Assembly: GCF_013394855.1 (NCBI RefSeq)
Contig: NZ_JABMLK010000001.1
Span: 2,623,501-2,687,500, forward strand
Length of the DNA: 64,000 bases
Origin: Limnobaculum xujianqingii
Lineage (GTDB): Bacteria; Pseudomonadota; Gammaproteobacteria; Enterobacterales; Enterobacteriaceae
Direction: 5' to 3'
Part shown: piece by piece, positions 50,225-58,785 of the stretch
Layout of the letters: each line of letters starts with the position of its first letter
Position numbering within the stretch: the first letter of the stretch is position 1
Made by a program: the position numbers and the translations under genes
The notes under the pieces: generated by a model
The model's database searches: none
What the model saw: the letters and a program-made list of their open reading frames with translations, nothing else
Told to the model about the DNA's origin: nothing

Positions 50225-51565
50225 TCACAGGAATCCGTACGCTGCGGCAAATATCCAGCCGAATACGCAAGAGACACCCACACCGATTAATCCCGGCAGA
50301 ATGAAGCTGTGGTTAATAACAAAGCGACCGATACGGGTGGTACCAGAGCGGTCAAACTGGATAGCTGCCAGATCGCTTGGGTAAGTTGGCAGGATATAGT
50401 AACCGTAACACGCCGGTGCAGAAGCAACGATGTATGCAGGGTCAACACCAATAGCCAGTGCCACCGGAACAATTGCTGCCAACGCAGCCGCCTGAGAGTT
50501 AACAAACTTAGACACCAGCAGCAATACAATCGCGTATGCCCACGGATACTTGGTTACTAAGTCGCCCAGTACAGATTTGATTTCAGACATATGCGCGCCG
50601 AACATGGTTTCTGCCATCCAGGCGATACCATATACCGCCACGATAGCAATCATCCCCGAACGGAACACCTCATTCTTGGAAATCAGTGCCGGGTTGGTTT
50701 TGGTAATGATGATGATCAATGCCCCTGACAGCAGCATGAACATCTGGATAACCAGCACCATTGATAACGTTTTGCCATCAAAAGAAGGACGCAGGTTAGA
50801 GAAAGCACCCAGCAGAGCAACAACCGCGATAGAACCCAGGAAGATCCACATGGCAACCCAGTTACTGGTTGGCAATTTTTTGTCTAACAGCGTTGCAGTA
50901 TCACCATAAACATAGTGTTTGTTTTCCGGAACAGAGATAAATTTCTGGAAGTCTTCATCTTTGTCCAGATCTTTACCGCGGAACCAACTGAAAATACCAA
51001 TCGCCAGAATACCAATCAGGGTTGACGGAATAGTGATTGCCAGCAGATCCAAAAACTCCAGGTGTTTACCGTTAAAGGTAAAGTTACCCAACATCGCTAC
51101 CAGAGAAACTACCGCCACGGATACCGGGCTGGCAATGATACCCATCTGGGCACCAATGGAGCTGGCCGCCATTGGGCGTTCAGGTCGAATATTATTCTTA
51201 ATCGCAACGTCGTAAATAATGGGGAGAATGGTGTACACCACGTGACCGGTACCGCAGAGAATTGTCAGCGTACAGGTAACAAAAGGTGCCACAATAGAGA
51301 CATACTTTGGATTTTTACGCAGCAGCTTTTCCGCTATCTGCAGCATCACGTCTAAGCCACCAGAGGCCTGCAACGTCGCCGACGCGGCCACCACCGCAAT
51401 GATTACCAGCATTACATCAACAGGCGGTTTACCCGGCTGAAGATGGAACACGAACACCAGAATAACTAAGCCCACACCGCCCAGCAAACCGAGCGCAATA
51501 CCACCTTTCCGTGCCCCGTAGAACAGACAGATCAAGATGATAATTAGTTGTATAGCAAAATCCAT
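50225..51565 (-). CDS. dcuB: Anaerobic C4-dicarboxylate transporter DcuB
   Basis: DcuB is an inner-membrane antiporter exchanging fumarate, malate or aspartate for succinate during fumarate respiration, and acts as co-sensor of DcuS in E. coli. From the ATG at 51565, preceded by GGGGG, it has 446 residues, the same as E. coli, and near-identical sequence in LYGARKGG-like N terminus ([16 protein letters not shown]), [35 protein letters not shown] and [19 protein letters not shown]. It has about 10-12 membrane helices. An upstream in-frame start is not supported. A CRP-like site lies about 90 nt upstream. Confidence 0.97.
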   Translation of the reverse strand: MDFAIQLIIILICLFYGARKGGIALGLLGGVGLVILVFVFHLQPGKPPVDVMLVIIAVVAASATLQASGGLDVMLQIAEKLLRKNPKYVSIVAPFVTCTLTILCGTGHVVYTILPIIYDVAIKNNIRPERPMAASSIGAQMGIIASPVSVAVVSLVAMLGNFTFNGKHLEFLDLLAITIPSTLIGILAIGIFSWFRGKDLDKDEDFQKFISVPENKHYVYGDTATLLDKKLPTSNWVAMWIFLGSIAVVALLGAFSNLRPSFDGKTLSMVLVIQMFMLLSGALIIIITKTNPALISKNEVFRSGMIAIVAVYGIAWMAETMFGAHMSEIKSVLGDLVTKYPWAYAIVLLLVSKFVNSQAAALAAIVPVALAIGVDPAYIVASAPACYGYYILPTYPSDLAAIQFDRSGTTRIGRFVINHSFILPGLIGVGVSCVFGWIFAAAYGFL

Positions 51566-51650
51566 GTATACCCCCGAACATACCAATTAATAATCAAAAA
51601 AAGTGAATCTGTTATCTGAAATTTAATTGTTTTGTTATTTTCAATTTGTC

Positions 51651-51666
51651 AGTGATTTTCATCACA
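51651..51666. promoter_or_regulatory. CRP-like site upstream of dcuB
   Basis: AGTGA-TTTTCA-TCACA matches TGTGA-N6-TCACA at nine of ten positions, 86 nt from the dcuB start. E. coli dcuB is under CRP and FNR control. I did not find a convincing FNR box (TTGAT-N4-ATCAA). Confidence 0.6.
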
Positions 51667-52130
51667 TTATTAAGGCTTACCCGAAACGATGAGTTGCCTT
51701 GCCAAAACATATGAAATTATAAAATTAATAATTATCCCGAAATATCATTATTAATTTTCCCTGCTCTACTCCCATATGGTTATTCGACTATATATGGTTT
51801 GATCCATCTATTTTTTGATGCAGATATAATTTTTAACTAATAGTTTGCGTCCGGACGATATATAAAAGGGAAATTAGAATAGCATGAGAGAAAATCGGAT
51901 AGCTCAGTGATACCAAGGGTTAACGACCTGTAAAGTGTTCACTGAATATATACATCAATATATATTCATTTTATTAACCAATAAATAACAATTTATTATT
52001 ATATGGATTTATTTGGCAGGCATTTAATTAATATAAGAAGAATCATAAAATAAACGGGTTAAATCTGAAGTATTAAATGAAAAAAACCAGCAGACTACTA
52101 ATCCCCTGAGTTACTATCAATTAGAAATAT
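51667..52130. other. A+T-rich non-coding stretch between dcuB and the 43-residue gene
   Basis: About 460 nt with no credible open frame. It holds an inverted repeat GAATATATA/TATATATTC (51944-51967, 6-nt loop) and many A/T runs. The left part probably carries more dcuB control sequences. Nothing else is recognisable. Confidence 0.5.
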
Positions 52131-52154
52131 AAAAGCCACACAATAGTGGCTTTT
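52131..52154 (-). terminator. Terminator of the 43-residue gene
   Basis: AAAAGCCAC (52131-52139) and GTGGCTTTT (52146-52154) form a 9-bp stem with a 6-nt loop; the minus strand continues TTTTATATTT. It lies 16 nt after the stop codon. Confidence 0.88.
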
Positions 52155-52169
52155 AGAAATGACTGAAGA

Positions 52170-52301
52170 TTATATTTTACAACCTTCACAATCATCTTGA
52201 TCCTGAATAATTTCAGGAAGTTCATTGACTTTCTGTTCGGCTTTTTTCTCTGCTTTCTCTAATTCAGCATCGATATCAAAATCAAAAATATCATCACTCA
52301 T
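52170..52301 (-). CDS. Unrecognised 43-residue acidic protein with C-terminal CxxC
   Basis: The product starts MSDDIFDFDIDAELEKAEKK, continues through an acidic/lysine helix-prone middle (AEQKVNELPEIIQ) and ends DQDDCEGCKI. Evidence that it is expressed: GGAG sits 8 nt before the ATG, a good intrinsic terminator follows, and the composition is strongly biased and soluble rather than random. The two cysteines could bind metal or form a disulfide. It is monocistronic, divergent from the GlpM-like gene and far from dcuB. I do not recognise the family and assign no function. Confidence 0.72.
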   Translation of the reverse strand: MSDDIFDFDIDAELEKAEKKAEQKVNELPEIIQDQDDCEGCKI

Positions 52302-52505
52302 ATACAATTCTCCATTCGGTCAGAAACAAATTATAGCGTACTCCTGAGCCGTTCAGTACCGCATTCTGCCCTCTTATCGCTCCGATCGATAAACAACAAA
52401 GATATTGCGCTGATTTACCACACATTTCGATTGTTAACTTCGGGTGGGGAGGCATATAGTATTAATACACTGAGTTCCTTATCCGGACAGGAAGAAAGCA
52501 TTTCA

Positions 52506-52847
52506 ATGGCATTGTTACTTAAATCACTCATCGGCGCTGCTGTCGTCATTTTGATTTCTCTGCTTTCTAAATCAAAATATTACTATATTGCCGGGCTGGC
52601 TCCGCTATTTCCAACCTTTGCGCTGATAGCCCATTACAGCGTTGGCTCTACCCGCTCAACAGCAGATCTACGGGAAACCATACTGTTTAGCGGATTCGCC
52701 ACCCTGCCGATGATCAGCTATCTGGTGGCGCTTTATTGTCTGGTAGGTTATTTTCGGCTGGTACCATCATTACTGATGGCCTGTGTAGCCTGGGGAATTG
52801 CGGCCTGGATTCTGGTCACGCTATGGGGCTATGCCCACGGGCACTGA
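52506..52847 (+). CDS. glpM: GlpM-like inner-membrane protein
   Basis: A 113-residue hydrophobic protein with four likely membrane helices. The sequence SLLSKSKYYYIAGLAPLFPTFALIAHYSVGS near residues 18-48 is the signature of the GlpM family; the C-terminal WGIAAWILVTLWGYAHGH also fits. GlpM was linked to alginate production in Pseudomonas, but its molecular role is unknown. The ATG at 52506 is placed after AGGA; an in-frame extension upstream (from 52431) is hydrophilic and not conserved. It is convergent with the GNAT gene. Confidence 0.85.
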   Translation: MALLLKSLIGAAVVILISLLSKSKYYYIAGLAPLFPTFALIAHYSVGSTRSTADLRETILFSGFATLPMISYLVALYCLVGYFRLVPSLLMACVAWGIAAWILVTLWGYAHGH

Positions 52848-52868
52848 TACAAATACCTTACCCGGAAG

Positions 52869-53360
52869 CTAAATATCCATCACCATTTCATGCCACGACA
52901 TCCCGCCATGATCGGATTCAGACTGCTTAACATAAACAAAACCAAATTTTTCATACAGTCCGATATGGCGCTGCTTGCACATCAAATGGATAGTTTTCTT
53001 ACCCAGTTCCTGCATATGTTTAATAAATGCCTTCATTAAAACGGTGGAATAGCCTTTGCCCTGAAAATCAGGATCAACCACCACCGACATAATCACCACG
53101 TTCGGGGCTTCAGGATCGTGGCCGATAAGCTCTTTAAACTCTTCATCAGACATCACTACATCATAGGCACAACCACAGTTAATAAAACCAGCAATGCCTT
53201 CCGGCGTTTCCAGTACCAGAAACCCTTCCGGATAAGTCGCTATACGTTTGGCAATTTTTGCTTCCGTAGCGGCTTCATCGCCCTCATAGGCGGTAATTTC
53301 AATCTGGTAGCAACGAGCCGTGTCTTGCGGTTGAGCCGTTCTGATTTTCATAGCTTCCAT
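52869..53360 (-). CDS. GNAT family N-acetyltransferase
   Basis: A 163-residue acetyltransferase. The acetyl-CoA site is VVVDPDFQGKGYSTVLMKAFI (motif A, QGKGYS loop about residues 99-104), followed by KTIHLMCKQRHIGLYEKFGFVYV (motif B with the GLYEKFGF signature). The N-terminal RTAQPQDTARCYQIEITAYEGDEA resembles arylalkylamine-type members. Substrate is unknown. Start codons at 53360 and 53351 are both possible. It lies 45 nt after the metallo-beta-lactamase-fold gene on the same strand, so the two may be co-transcribed. Confidence 0.88.
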   Translation of the reverse strand: MEAMKIRTAQPQDTARCYQIEITAYEGDEAATEAKIAKRIATYPEGFLVLETPEGIAGFINCGCAYDVVMSDEEFKELIGHDPEAPNVVIMSVVVDPDFQGKGYSTVLMKAFIKHMQELGKKTIHLMCKQRHIGLYEKFGFVYVKQSESDHGGMSWHEMVMDI

Positions 53361-53405
53361 TATTTTATTGTCCTTTAACTATTCACGATATTCTTTGCAC
53401 CAGAC

Positions 53406-54239
53406 TCAGGCAAATTCAAACACTTTACCAACGCCCACTTCATTCACATTGGTGGTCCGGGCCAGTGCAATTTTAGCATTGAGATCGGTACAGTGGCACG
53501 GATACAAACGCTCCGGCTGTATTCTTCCTAAATGCTCAGCAGTACGAGACATCAGCATTTCACTGGCGTTTTGTAAATGGAAACCACCAATCACTGCCAG
53601 TACCCGTTGTTCACCAGTTACGCTGATAGCGTAATCTACAATATTACAGATACCGGAATGGGAGCAGCCAGAAATCACCACCAGACCTTCAGGACTGATA
53701 TATACCAATGCACTATCATCCAGCACATAATCACCCACCAGATTGCCACAGCAGTCTTTGGTTTGGCCTACTGGCCGCTGAGCCTCAAAATCATTGGTAC
53801 GTTCTATTTCACCGAGAAACAGTAATTTGTCGGTAATGTAATAAGGCTGCTTAGTTTCGACCTTATCCAGATAATTGCTGTAGCAATCCTGCGGATAATT
53901 TGCGCCAATAATTTTATCGCCGTGAAATTTGGGCGCAAAAGCATCAGGATGGGCAATCAGTTGAATGCGCCGATCGGTAGTACGATCGGTACGGTCAAAG
54001 TACTGCATCAGGTGACCTAATCCCCAGGTATGATCGTTATGCCCGTGGGACAATACAATAGTATCCACCTGTTTCAGATCGATGCCTAAAATATCGGCAT
54101 TTTGCATAAAGACATCAGAGTAACCGGTATCCAGCAAAATTTGTCGACCATCAATTTCAATGTGGTAACACACCCCCGGCTCACCCACCAGGTAACGATC
54201 AATAAGTGTATTATTGTCCAGCAAGACTGTTAACCGCAT
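53406..54239 (-). CDS. Metallo-beta-lactamase-fold hydrolase
   Basis: A 277-residue cytoplasmic MBL-fold protein. Metal ligands are in SHGHNDH (His65, His67, Asp69, His70), SGCSHSGI (His194) and GGFHLQ (His221), and LLDTGYSD gives an early Asp. The tail PCHCTDLNAK resembles the HCTG ending of proteins annotated as dihydropterin ribofuranosyl-aminobenzene phosphate synthase-like. That name is a family label only; the substrate is unknown. Cysteines (KDCCGN) near residue 163 are unusual for the fold. Likely paired with the downstream GNAT gene. Confidence 0.88.
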   Translation of the reverse strand: MRLTVLLDNNTLIDRYLVGEPGVCYHIEIDGRQILLDTGYSDVFMQNADILGIDLKQVDTIVLSHGHNDHTWGLGHLMQYFDRTDRTTDRRIQLIAHPDAFAPKFHGDKIIGANYPQDCYSNYLDKVETKQPYYITDKLLFLGEIERTNDFEAQRPVGQTKDCCGNLVGDYVLDDSALVYISPEGLVVISGCSHSGICNIVDYAISVTGEQRVLAVIGGFHLQNASEMLMSRTAEHLGRIQPERLYPCHCTDLNAKIALARTTNVNEVGVGKVFEFA

Positions 54240-54364
54240 AGCATTCCTTATTGGTTTCCCACACTCTCACCTGTAAAAAGCGACTCTCGTCTTATCAGGC
54301 AAACATGAAAGCAATATAAAAACTATGTCTAATAAGCACAAGCAATATCCGGTTATTAAAGCAA

Positions 54365-54393
54365 CAAAAAACCCCGCTATCAGAGTGCGGGGT
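54365..54393 (-). terminator. Terminator of the histidine-phosphatase gene
   Basis: ACCCCGC (54371-54377) and GCGGGGT (54387-54393) form a GC-rich stem; on the minus strand it is followed by TTTTTTGTT. It lies 21 nt after the stop. Confidence 0.92.
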
Positions 54394-54413
54394 CAGGTTA
54401 ATCAGGCCGATAA

Positions 54414-55766
54414 TTACTTAATAACTTTCACATCCTTAACGTTAAAAGCTTCATTTTTATACTGCAACTTAATTACCTGAACGCCGTCACTTTCTGGTAA
54501 GCGGTAATCAGGAACTCGCTTATTCAGAAATGCTTTTACAATCAACGGATGAGTAAATACTGCCACATTGCCTTTGCTGAATTCATACTGATAACCAATT
54601 TTCGATAACAATGAATCTAAGCGAAAAGCAGCGATATCACCATTTTCACCATCGTCCGGCGACAGGAAGTGAATAACGCGATCGGCAGAGAACAAATCTT
54701 TAGCGGCCTGAGAATCACTGGCTTTAATGGTAGCAATCTTTTCCGCTTCCCAGTGGCCAAGGAACATTTCATTCAGATTTTCATCTTTGATTAAAGTCTG
54801 TTTATGCCCGGCAAGTACTGCCTCTGCGGTCTTATACCCACGATCCAATTCACTGCTGTATGCGGCGATAAAGCGGGTATTTTTTAAATCACTGTTCAAT
54901 TGTTGATTGGCTTTTATTCCCTGCGCAGTAAAGTCTGAATCTGACGTTCCTTCCATTACTCCAGCTTTACTCAGAATCGTCATCGGGTTGATAACCAACG
55001 TGATGTCTAACGGAGGTAGCTGCTTCTCTTTGGCATAGCCGGACTTCAGATATTCGGTATTATTAAAGTCCACCAGCGAGAATTTACCGTCTTTCAGCTC
55101 CAGTACCGACACGCTGGTATTAGACAGTCCGGAAAGTGGTTTATCTCCCCGATACTTTTGCAGATAGAAAGCCATGGACGAGTGAGCGGTGACTAAAATA
55201 TTTCCGCTTTGTCCCTGGTGCTGACTGGCGATCTGTTTTAGCGCGCCTTCAAACCGCTCAGAAAATTGATACATGTTTTCTGCGTTTACCGGTGACTTAA
55301 AGCTCGGATCGTTAAACTTGCCAAAGTAGAACTCAAAATCATTGCCGGAATGGCCAAACTTACCGGTTAAATCATCAATGCGTCCACCTTCAGCATCGCC
55401 CCATGAGATATCTTTCAGATTCTCAATCTGCGTTACCGGCATATTTCTACCGCGCAGAATCTGATTGGCGGTTTCATAGGCACGGCCCAGAGTGCTGCTG
55501 TAGCCAGCAATAAATGACACATCGGCTAAACCCAGCCCAAGATTGCTGGCATCGTAACGCCCTTTTTGCGTTAGCTGAGCATTACCGCCACCACCAATGG
55601 TCATCTCTTTAATATTGGAATAAGTCTGACCATGCCTGACCAGATAGAAACGTAATACCTTTGCTTCATCACTCTTCGATACCGAGGCTGCAAATGCTGA
55701 AATCGGCCCCCATGTCATGGCCGTTACCAGAAACAGCGTAGCCAGAGATTTTATTGTATTTTTCAT
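54414..55766 (-). CDS. Exported tandem histidine-phosphatase protein; second domain degenerate
   Basis: A 450-residue protein with a signal peptide (LATLFLVTAMTWGPISAFAAS). Domain 1 (about 37-235) has a full histidine-phosphatase site: RHG at 44-46, Arg95 in STLGRAYETA, and the second His195 in VTAHSS. Domain 2 (about 254-450) repeats the pattern: ADVSFIAGYSSTLGRAYETA corresponds to TRFIAAYSSELDRGYKTA (Arg309), and FTHPL supplies His406. Where RHG should be, it has NPM (260-262), so the nucleophile is lost. It is probably periplasmic. The substrate is unknown; an acid-phosphatase-like role is possible. It lies downstream of rhaT but is separated from it by 150 nt. Confidence 0.85.
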   Translation of the reverse strand: MKNTIKSLATLFLVTAMTWGPISAFAASVSKSDEAKVLRFYLVRHGQTYSNIKEMTIGGGGNAQLTQKGRYDASNLGLGLADVSFIAGYSSTLGRAYETANQILRGRNMPVTQIENLKDISWGDAEGGRIDDLTGKFGHSGNDFEFYFGKFNDPSFKSPVNAENMYQFSERFEGALKQIASQHQGQSGNILVTAHSSMAFYLQKYRGDKPLSGLSNTSVSVLELKDGKFSLVDFNNTEYLKSGYAKEKQLPPLDITLVINPMTILSKAGVMEGTSDSDFTAQGIKANQQLNSDLKNTRFIAAYSSELDRGYKTAEAVLAGHKQTLIKDENLNEMFLGHWEAEKIATIKASDSQAAKDLFSADRVIHFLSPDDGENGDIAAFRLDSLLSKIGYQYEFSKGNVAVFTHPLIVKAFLNKRVPDYRLPESDGVQVIKLQYKNEAFNVKDVKVIK

Positions 55767-55869
55767 CGATTACTCCTTATGGCACATAGATGGCCGGAGT
55801 GGATGTGGTATTCAGCGTTTTGGGATTTAGCACGCTGAATGTCGCATCATTCACCGGCCCTAAATATCA

Positions 55870-55899
55870 TCGCGGGAATATCTGGTGATATCCCCGCGA
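55870..55899 (-). terminator. Hairpin downstream of rhaT
   Basis: TCGCGGGAATATC pairs with GATATCCCCGCGA with one mismatch and a 4-nt loop, 17 nt after the rhaT stop. There is no U tract, so it may be a Rho-dependent end or stabilising stem. Confidence 0.6.
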
Positions 55900-55916
55900 A
55901 TCTGAGAAAAGGAAAA

Positions 55917-56951
55917 CTAAGAGGCCATACCCATACCAACAATGTTCGCCGCCAGAATAATCACCAGACAGCCAATGCACAGGATGCGTACCGGTTTGCG
56001 ACCAACCCCCAGCCACTCTTTGAGCAACAGGCCAACGATGCCACCACACAGCACATAGAAGCTCATATGTAGCATCCAGCTCATGTAGCCATAGTGTTCC
56101 GGAACGTTTGCATGTCCCCAGGCATAGAAGAAGAACTGCAAATACCACATCACACCGCCCAAAATAGAAAACAGCGCGTTGGTTATCAGCAGCTTTTTAG
56201 CAACGGAAAGGTCAGCTTTAACAGAAAGCTCAGGTTTGATTGCCAGACGAATGAAACAGAAGCCCAGGTTAACAATGGCGCCACCGCCCATAATCACCAC
56301 ATAACTCGGCAGTGCCACATACAGCGGGCTGATGCCTATCTGCTCTGCTGCCTGATGCATTGGTTTTGCTGCATCCATAGCAAATGACATACCGGCAGAG
56401 AAAATACCGCACATGATTGCCAGAATCAGACCTTTTTTCAGGTTGAACTCTTCAGCCTGAATTCCAAGTGCCCGCTCTTTTAACAGACCGGCGTAGCTCA
56501 CAATCGCCACCCCAATGACCGCGACAAACACCCCCAACAACGTCATCTGTCCACCAGAGGTGTTGAGTAGCAGGCCAAATTTGCCCTGTAATACTGGTGT
56601 CATCAGGGTGCCGATAATCAGCGTTACCCCAATGGCAATGCCTATTCCCAGCGACATGCCGAGGAAACGCATGGTTAAGCCATAGTTAATATTACCAATG
56701 CCCCACATCGCGCCGAACAGAAATATCGGCAGCAGCGTTGCAATAGAGAACGACCCAAAGTAAGCCCAAAAATCAGGCAACAGTATATAACTTACGGTCC
56801 AGGGAAGAATTATCCATGAAAAAAAGCCACCGAGAGACCACATGGTTTCCCATGACCATTTTTTAACTTGTTTAAATGGCGCATAAAAACATGCCGCGCT
56901 GGCGGCGCCAACGAAGTGCCAGAAAATACCCAGAAGAATAGAACCACTCAT
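55917..56951 (-). CDS. rhaT: L-rhamnose/proton symporter RhaT
   Basis: RhaT imports L-rhamnose and L-lyxose with protons. The 344-residue protein, the same length as in E. coli, has ten predicted membrane helices. Recognisable stretches are [68 protein letters not shown] and [21 protein letters not shown]. It has its own upstream region with a CRP-like site and is transcribed in the same direction as rhaBADM but is separated from rhaM by a terminator. Confidence 0.97.
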   Translation of the reverse strand: MSGSILLGIFWHFVGAASAACFYAPFKQVKKWSWETMWSLGGFFSWIILPWTVSYILLPDFWAYFGSFSIATLLPIFLFGAMWGIGNINYGLTMRFLGMSLGIGIAIGVTLIIGTLMTPVLQGKFGLLLNTSGGQMTLLGVFVAVIGVAIVSYAGLLKERALGIQAEEFNLKKGLILAIMCGIFSAGMSFAMDAAKPMHQAAEQIGISPLYVALPSYVVIMGGGAIVNLGFCFIRLAIKPELSVKADLSVAKKLLITNALFSILGGVMWYLQFFFYAWGHANVPEHYGYMSWMLHMSFYVLCGGIVGLLLKEWLGVGRKPVRILCIGCLVIILAANIVGMGMAS

Positions 56952-57133
56952 ACCGGTAACCCTTTATTATTAAACATTATTAACCGCAGGGGGCCGCAAT
57001 CCGTATCGCGGCATTATGAATGAATGAGGAAGACCTCATCACTACAATGCCTTCATTCTAAAAATGAATCTGTCCGTCAGCCTTTATGCCAGTGCCACTG
57101 TCTTACGGGTATTGGCAAAAAACAAAAGATGAA

Positions 57134-57149
57134 GGTGAGCGGAGTCACA
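57134..57149. promoter_or_regulatory. CRP-like site upstream of rhaT
   Basis: GGTGA-GCGGAG-TCACA matches the CRP consensus at nine of ten positions, 183 nt before rhaT. rhaT in E. coli is activated by RhaS and CRP. The rest of the 56952-57254 gap shows no gene. Confidence 0.5.
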
Positions 57150-57254
57150 AAATAGTGAATTAAAACAGGATTTCTCGCTTGATGACCACTAATCCGATGG
57201 TTTTGGCAAAAGGACAGAACAGACAAAAAGAGGAAGAATAAAAAGAGGGAAATA

Positions 57255-57295
57255 AAAAAGCCGGAACAAGAGAAACCCCCTCCGGTTCCGGCTGC
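57255..57295 (-). terminator. Terminator of the rhaBADM operon
   Basis: AGCCGGAAC (57259-57267) and GTTCCGGCT (57285-57293) form a 9-bp stem with a 17-nt loop; the minus strand continues TTTTTTATTT. It lies 36 nt after rhaM. Confidence 0.88.
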
Positions 57296-57331
57296 CAGCC
57301 CGCTGGCGAAAAACAGACGACAAACTAATGC

Positions 57332-57646
57332 TTAGTCCAGATAGAAAACCTGACGCAGCTCAGCACTCACCGGGCTATTGTCAGGATTAGAAGGCATAAC
57401 ATCGGACATGTACTTCCACCAGCGCTGGCAAACCTCAGTTTTTGCTACCGCATCCCAGCGCTCTTCGGATTCTATCTCAACATAACCAAACAGCTGATGA
57501 CCACGCTCATCAAGAAAAATACTGTAGTGGTGCGCCCCATGGACTTTCAACACCTGCTCCAGCTCTTCCCATATTGGGCTATGCCGCTGTTGATACTCTT
57601 TATGTGAGTCAGGGTTTACATGCATTAAAAAGGCTTTACGAATCAT
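57332..57646 (-). CDS. rhaM: L-rhamnose mutarotase
   Basis: RhaM interconverts alpha and beta anomers of L-rhamnose so that the isomerase receives its preferred form. From the ATG at 57646 the protein has 104 residues, as in E. coli, and keeps [13 protein letters not shown], the catalytic His22 in [47 protein letters not shown] and the ending VFYLD. An ATG 15 nt upstream is less conserved. It is the last rha operon gene but is set apart from rhaD by 302 nt containing a palindromic element. Confidence 0.97.
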   Translation of the reverse strand: MIRKAFLMHVNPDSHKEYQQRHSPIWEELEQVLKVHGAHHYSIFLDERGHQLFGYVEIESEERWDAVAKTEVCQRWWKYMSDVMPSNPDNSPVSAELRQVFYLD

Positions 57647-57752
57647 AATGATTAACTCCATTCACTATCTGACAAAAGACTACCGATATTCTGGCAGTCT
57701 CAGATTGATGACAAAATCCGATTTGTTCAGTTTGTGTTTTGAAATGGCCAAT

Positions 57753-57826
57753 TGTCGGGAGGGGCTCCCGTGGGGGTCGACTTGGCGTCAGCCAACGAAG
57801 TGCCCGTAGGGAGACCAGGCCCGACA
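57753..57826. repeat. GC-rich palindromic element between rhaD and rhaM
   Basis: A 74-nt element is bounded by TGTCGGG and CCCGACA, with nested GGGCTCCC/GGGAGACC arms and a central TTGGC-GTCA-GCCAA hairpin. It is much richer in G+C than the flanks and has no coding signs. It looks like a dispersed REP- or MITE-type intergenic repeat, but I cannot see a second copy in this window. The rest of 57647-57948 holds nothing recognisable. Confidence 0.6.
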
Positions 57827-57948
57827 CGCTCTGAAGCCAGATACAAGCGGTCTTCCGGTCGAGCACAACGTCAATATAATCACTTTCGATGTTACGACCG
57901 GAATATTCATTGAGGCCAATTTATTTGGTTTGTCAGCAGTCTGATACG

Positions 57949-58773
57949 CTACAGCTTAACCGCTGAGGCCATCGGCGTAACCCCAAACCGTTTGCCTAAA
58001 GCTACCAGCTCGTCAGAAGAGATTGTCTGCTTTTTACCGCCCATGGAGCGTACTTTCACCATGATCTCCGCTGATTTTTCCGCCGTATCGATTAAACCAA
58101 ATGCGTCGTCCAGCGTTGGTCCGGTACCGAAAATGCCGTGGAATGCCCATAATACCAGCGAGTGGTGCTGCATTTGTTCTGCGGTGCTAACACCAATACC
58201 ATCGGTGCCCGGCACCATCCATGGAACAATACCAACCCCATCAGGGAAAACCACCAGACATTCAGTACTGCCTTCCCATAATTCGCGAGTAAACACTTCG
58301 TTTTTCAGTTCCAGCACATAACTCAGTGCAATCAGATTAGTGGCATGGCAATGCATGATGACCCGATCTTTACCTGCACTAACTCCCATACGCACAATGT
58401 GTGACTGGAAGTGAGCCGCCAGTTCAGAGGTTGGTAAACCGCCTTTATCCAGTCCCCATAGGATACGATATCCGGTACCCTCACCATTCACCTGTAAAAC
58501 TACCAGATTCTCCGCCGGATTTAACTGCACATTACGGAAGAACTTGCCGGAACCGGTAACAATAAAATAATGGTTTGCCAGCTGTGGCATGGACTGGCTA
58601 AGCGCCTCATCACGAGGCTCAGGATAGAAATCTTTTTGATAAGGAGCGATATCTTCAGGTAGCAAACGCAGGCTGATATTACCGCCGTTACGCTCATCCC
58701 AACCTTTAAGCCACATATCGCTGGTCGCTTTGACCATACCCTGAACAAACCATGAAGAAATAATGTGTTGCAT
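57949..58773 (-). CDS. rhaD: Rhamnulose-1-phosphate aldolase
   Basis: RhaD cleaves L-rhamnulose 1-phosphate to dihydroxyacetone phosphate and L-lactaldehyde. The 274 residues equal the E. coli length. This class II, Zn-dependent aldolase has [13 protein letters not shown] and [10 protein letters not shown] for phosphate binding, zinc ligands in [10 protein letters not shown] (two His) and AFHGIFGTG (third His), and an EL-rich loop. It follows rhaA by 12 nt. Confidence 0.98.
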   Translation of the reverse strand: MQHIISSWFVQGMVKATSDMWLKGWDERNGGNISLRLLPEDIAPYQKDFYPEPRDEALSQSMPQLANHYFIVTGSGKFFRNVQLNPAENLVVLQVNGEGTGYRILWGLDKGGLPTSELAAHFQSHIVRMGVSAGKDRVIMHCHATNLIALSYVLELKNEVFTRELWEGSTECLVVFPDGVGIVPWMVPGTDGIGVSTAEQMQHHSLVLWAFHGIFGTGPTLDDAFGLIDTAEKSAEIMVKVRSMGGKKQTISSDELVALGKRFGVTPMASAVKL

Positions 58774-58785
58774 AATAGAGAGCCC

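Noticed and set aside
50098..50283. A 61-codon minus-strand open frame at the dcuB 3' end
   Set aside because: It overlaps the dcuB coding sequence out of frame and runs through the inverted repeat; no start site or family similarity is visible.
51944..51967. AT-only inverted repeat as a possible operator or mobile-element end
   Set aside because: In such A+T-rich sequence a 9-nt arm pair is not unusual, and no transposase or duplicated flanks are present.
57636..57866. A 76-codon minus-strand open frame across the rhaD-rhaM gap
   Set aside because: It translates the palindromic element and overlaps the rhaM start; composition and Pro/Arg runs reflect the hairpin rather than a protein.
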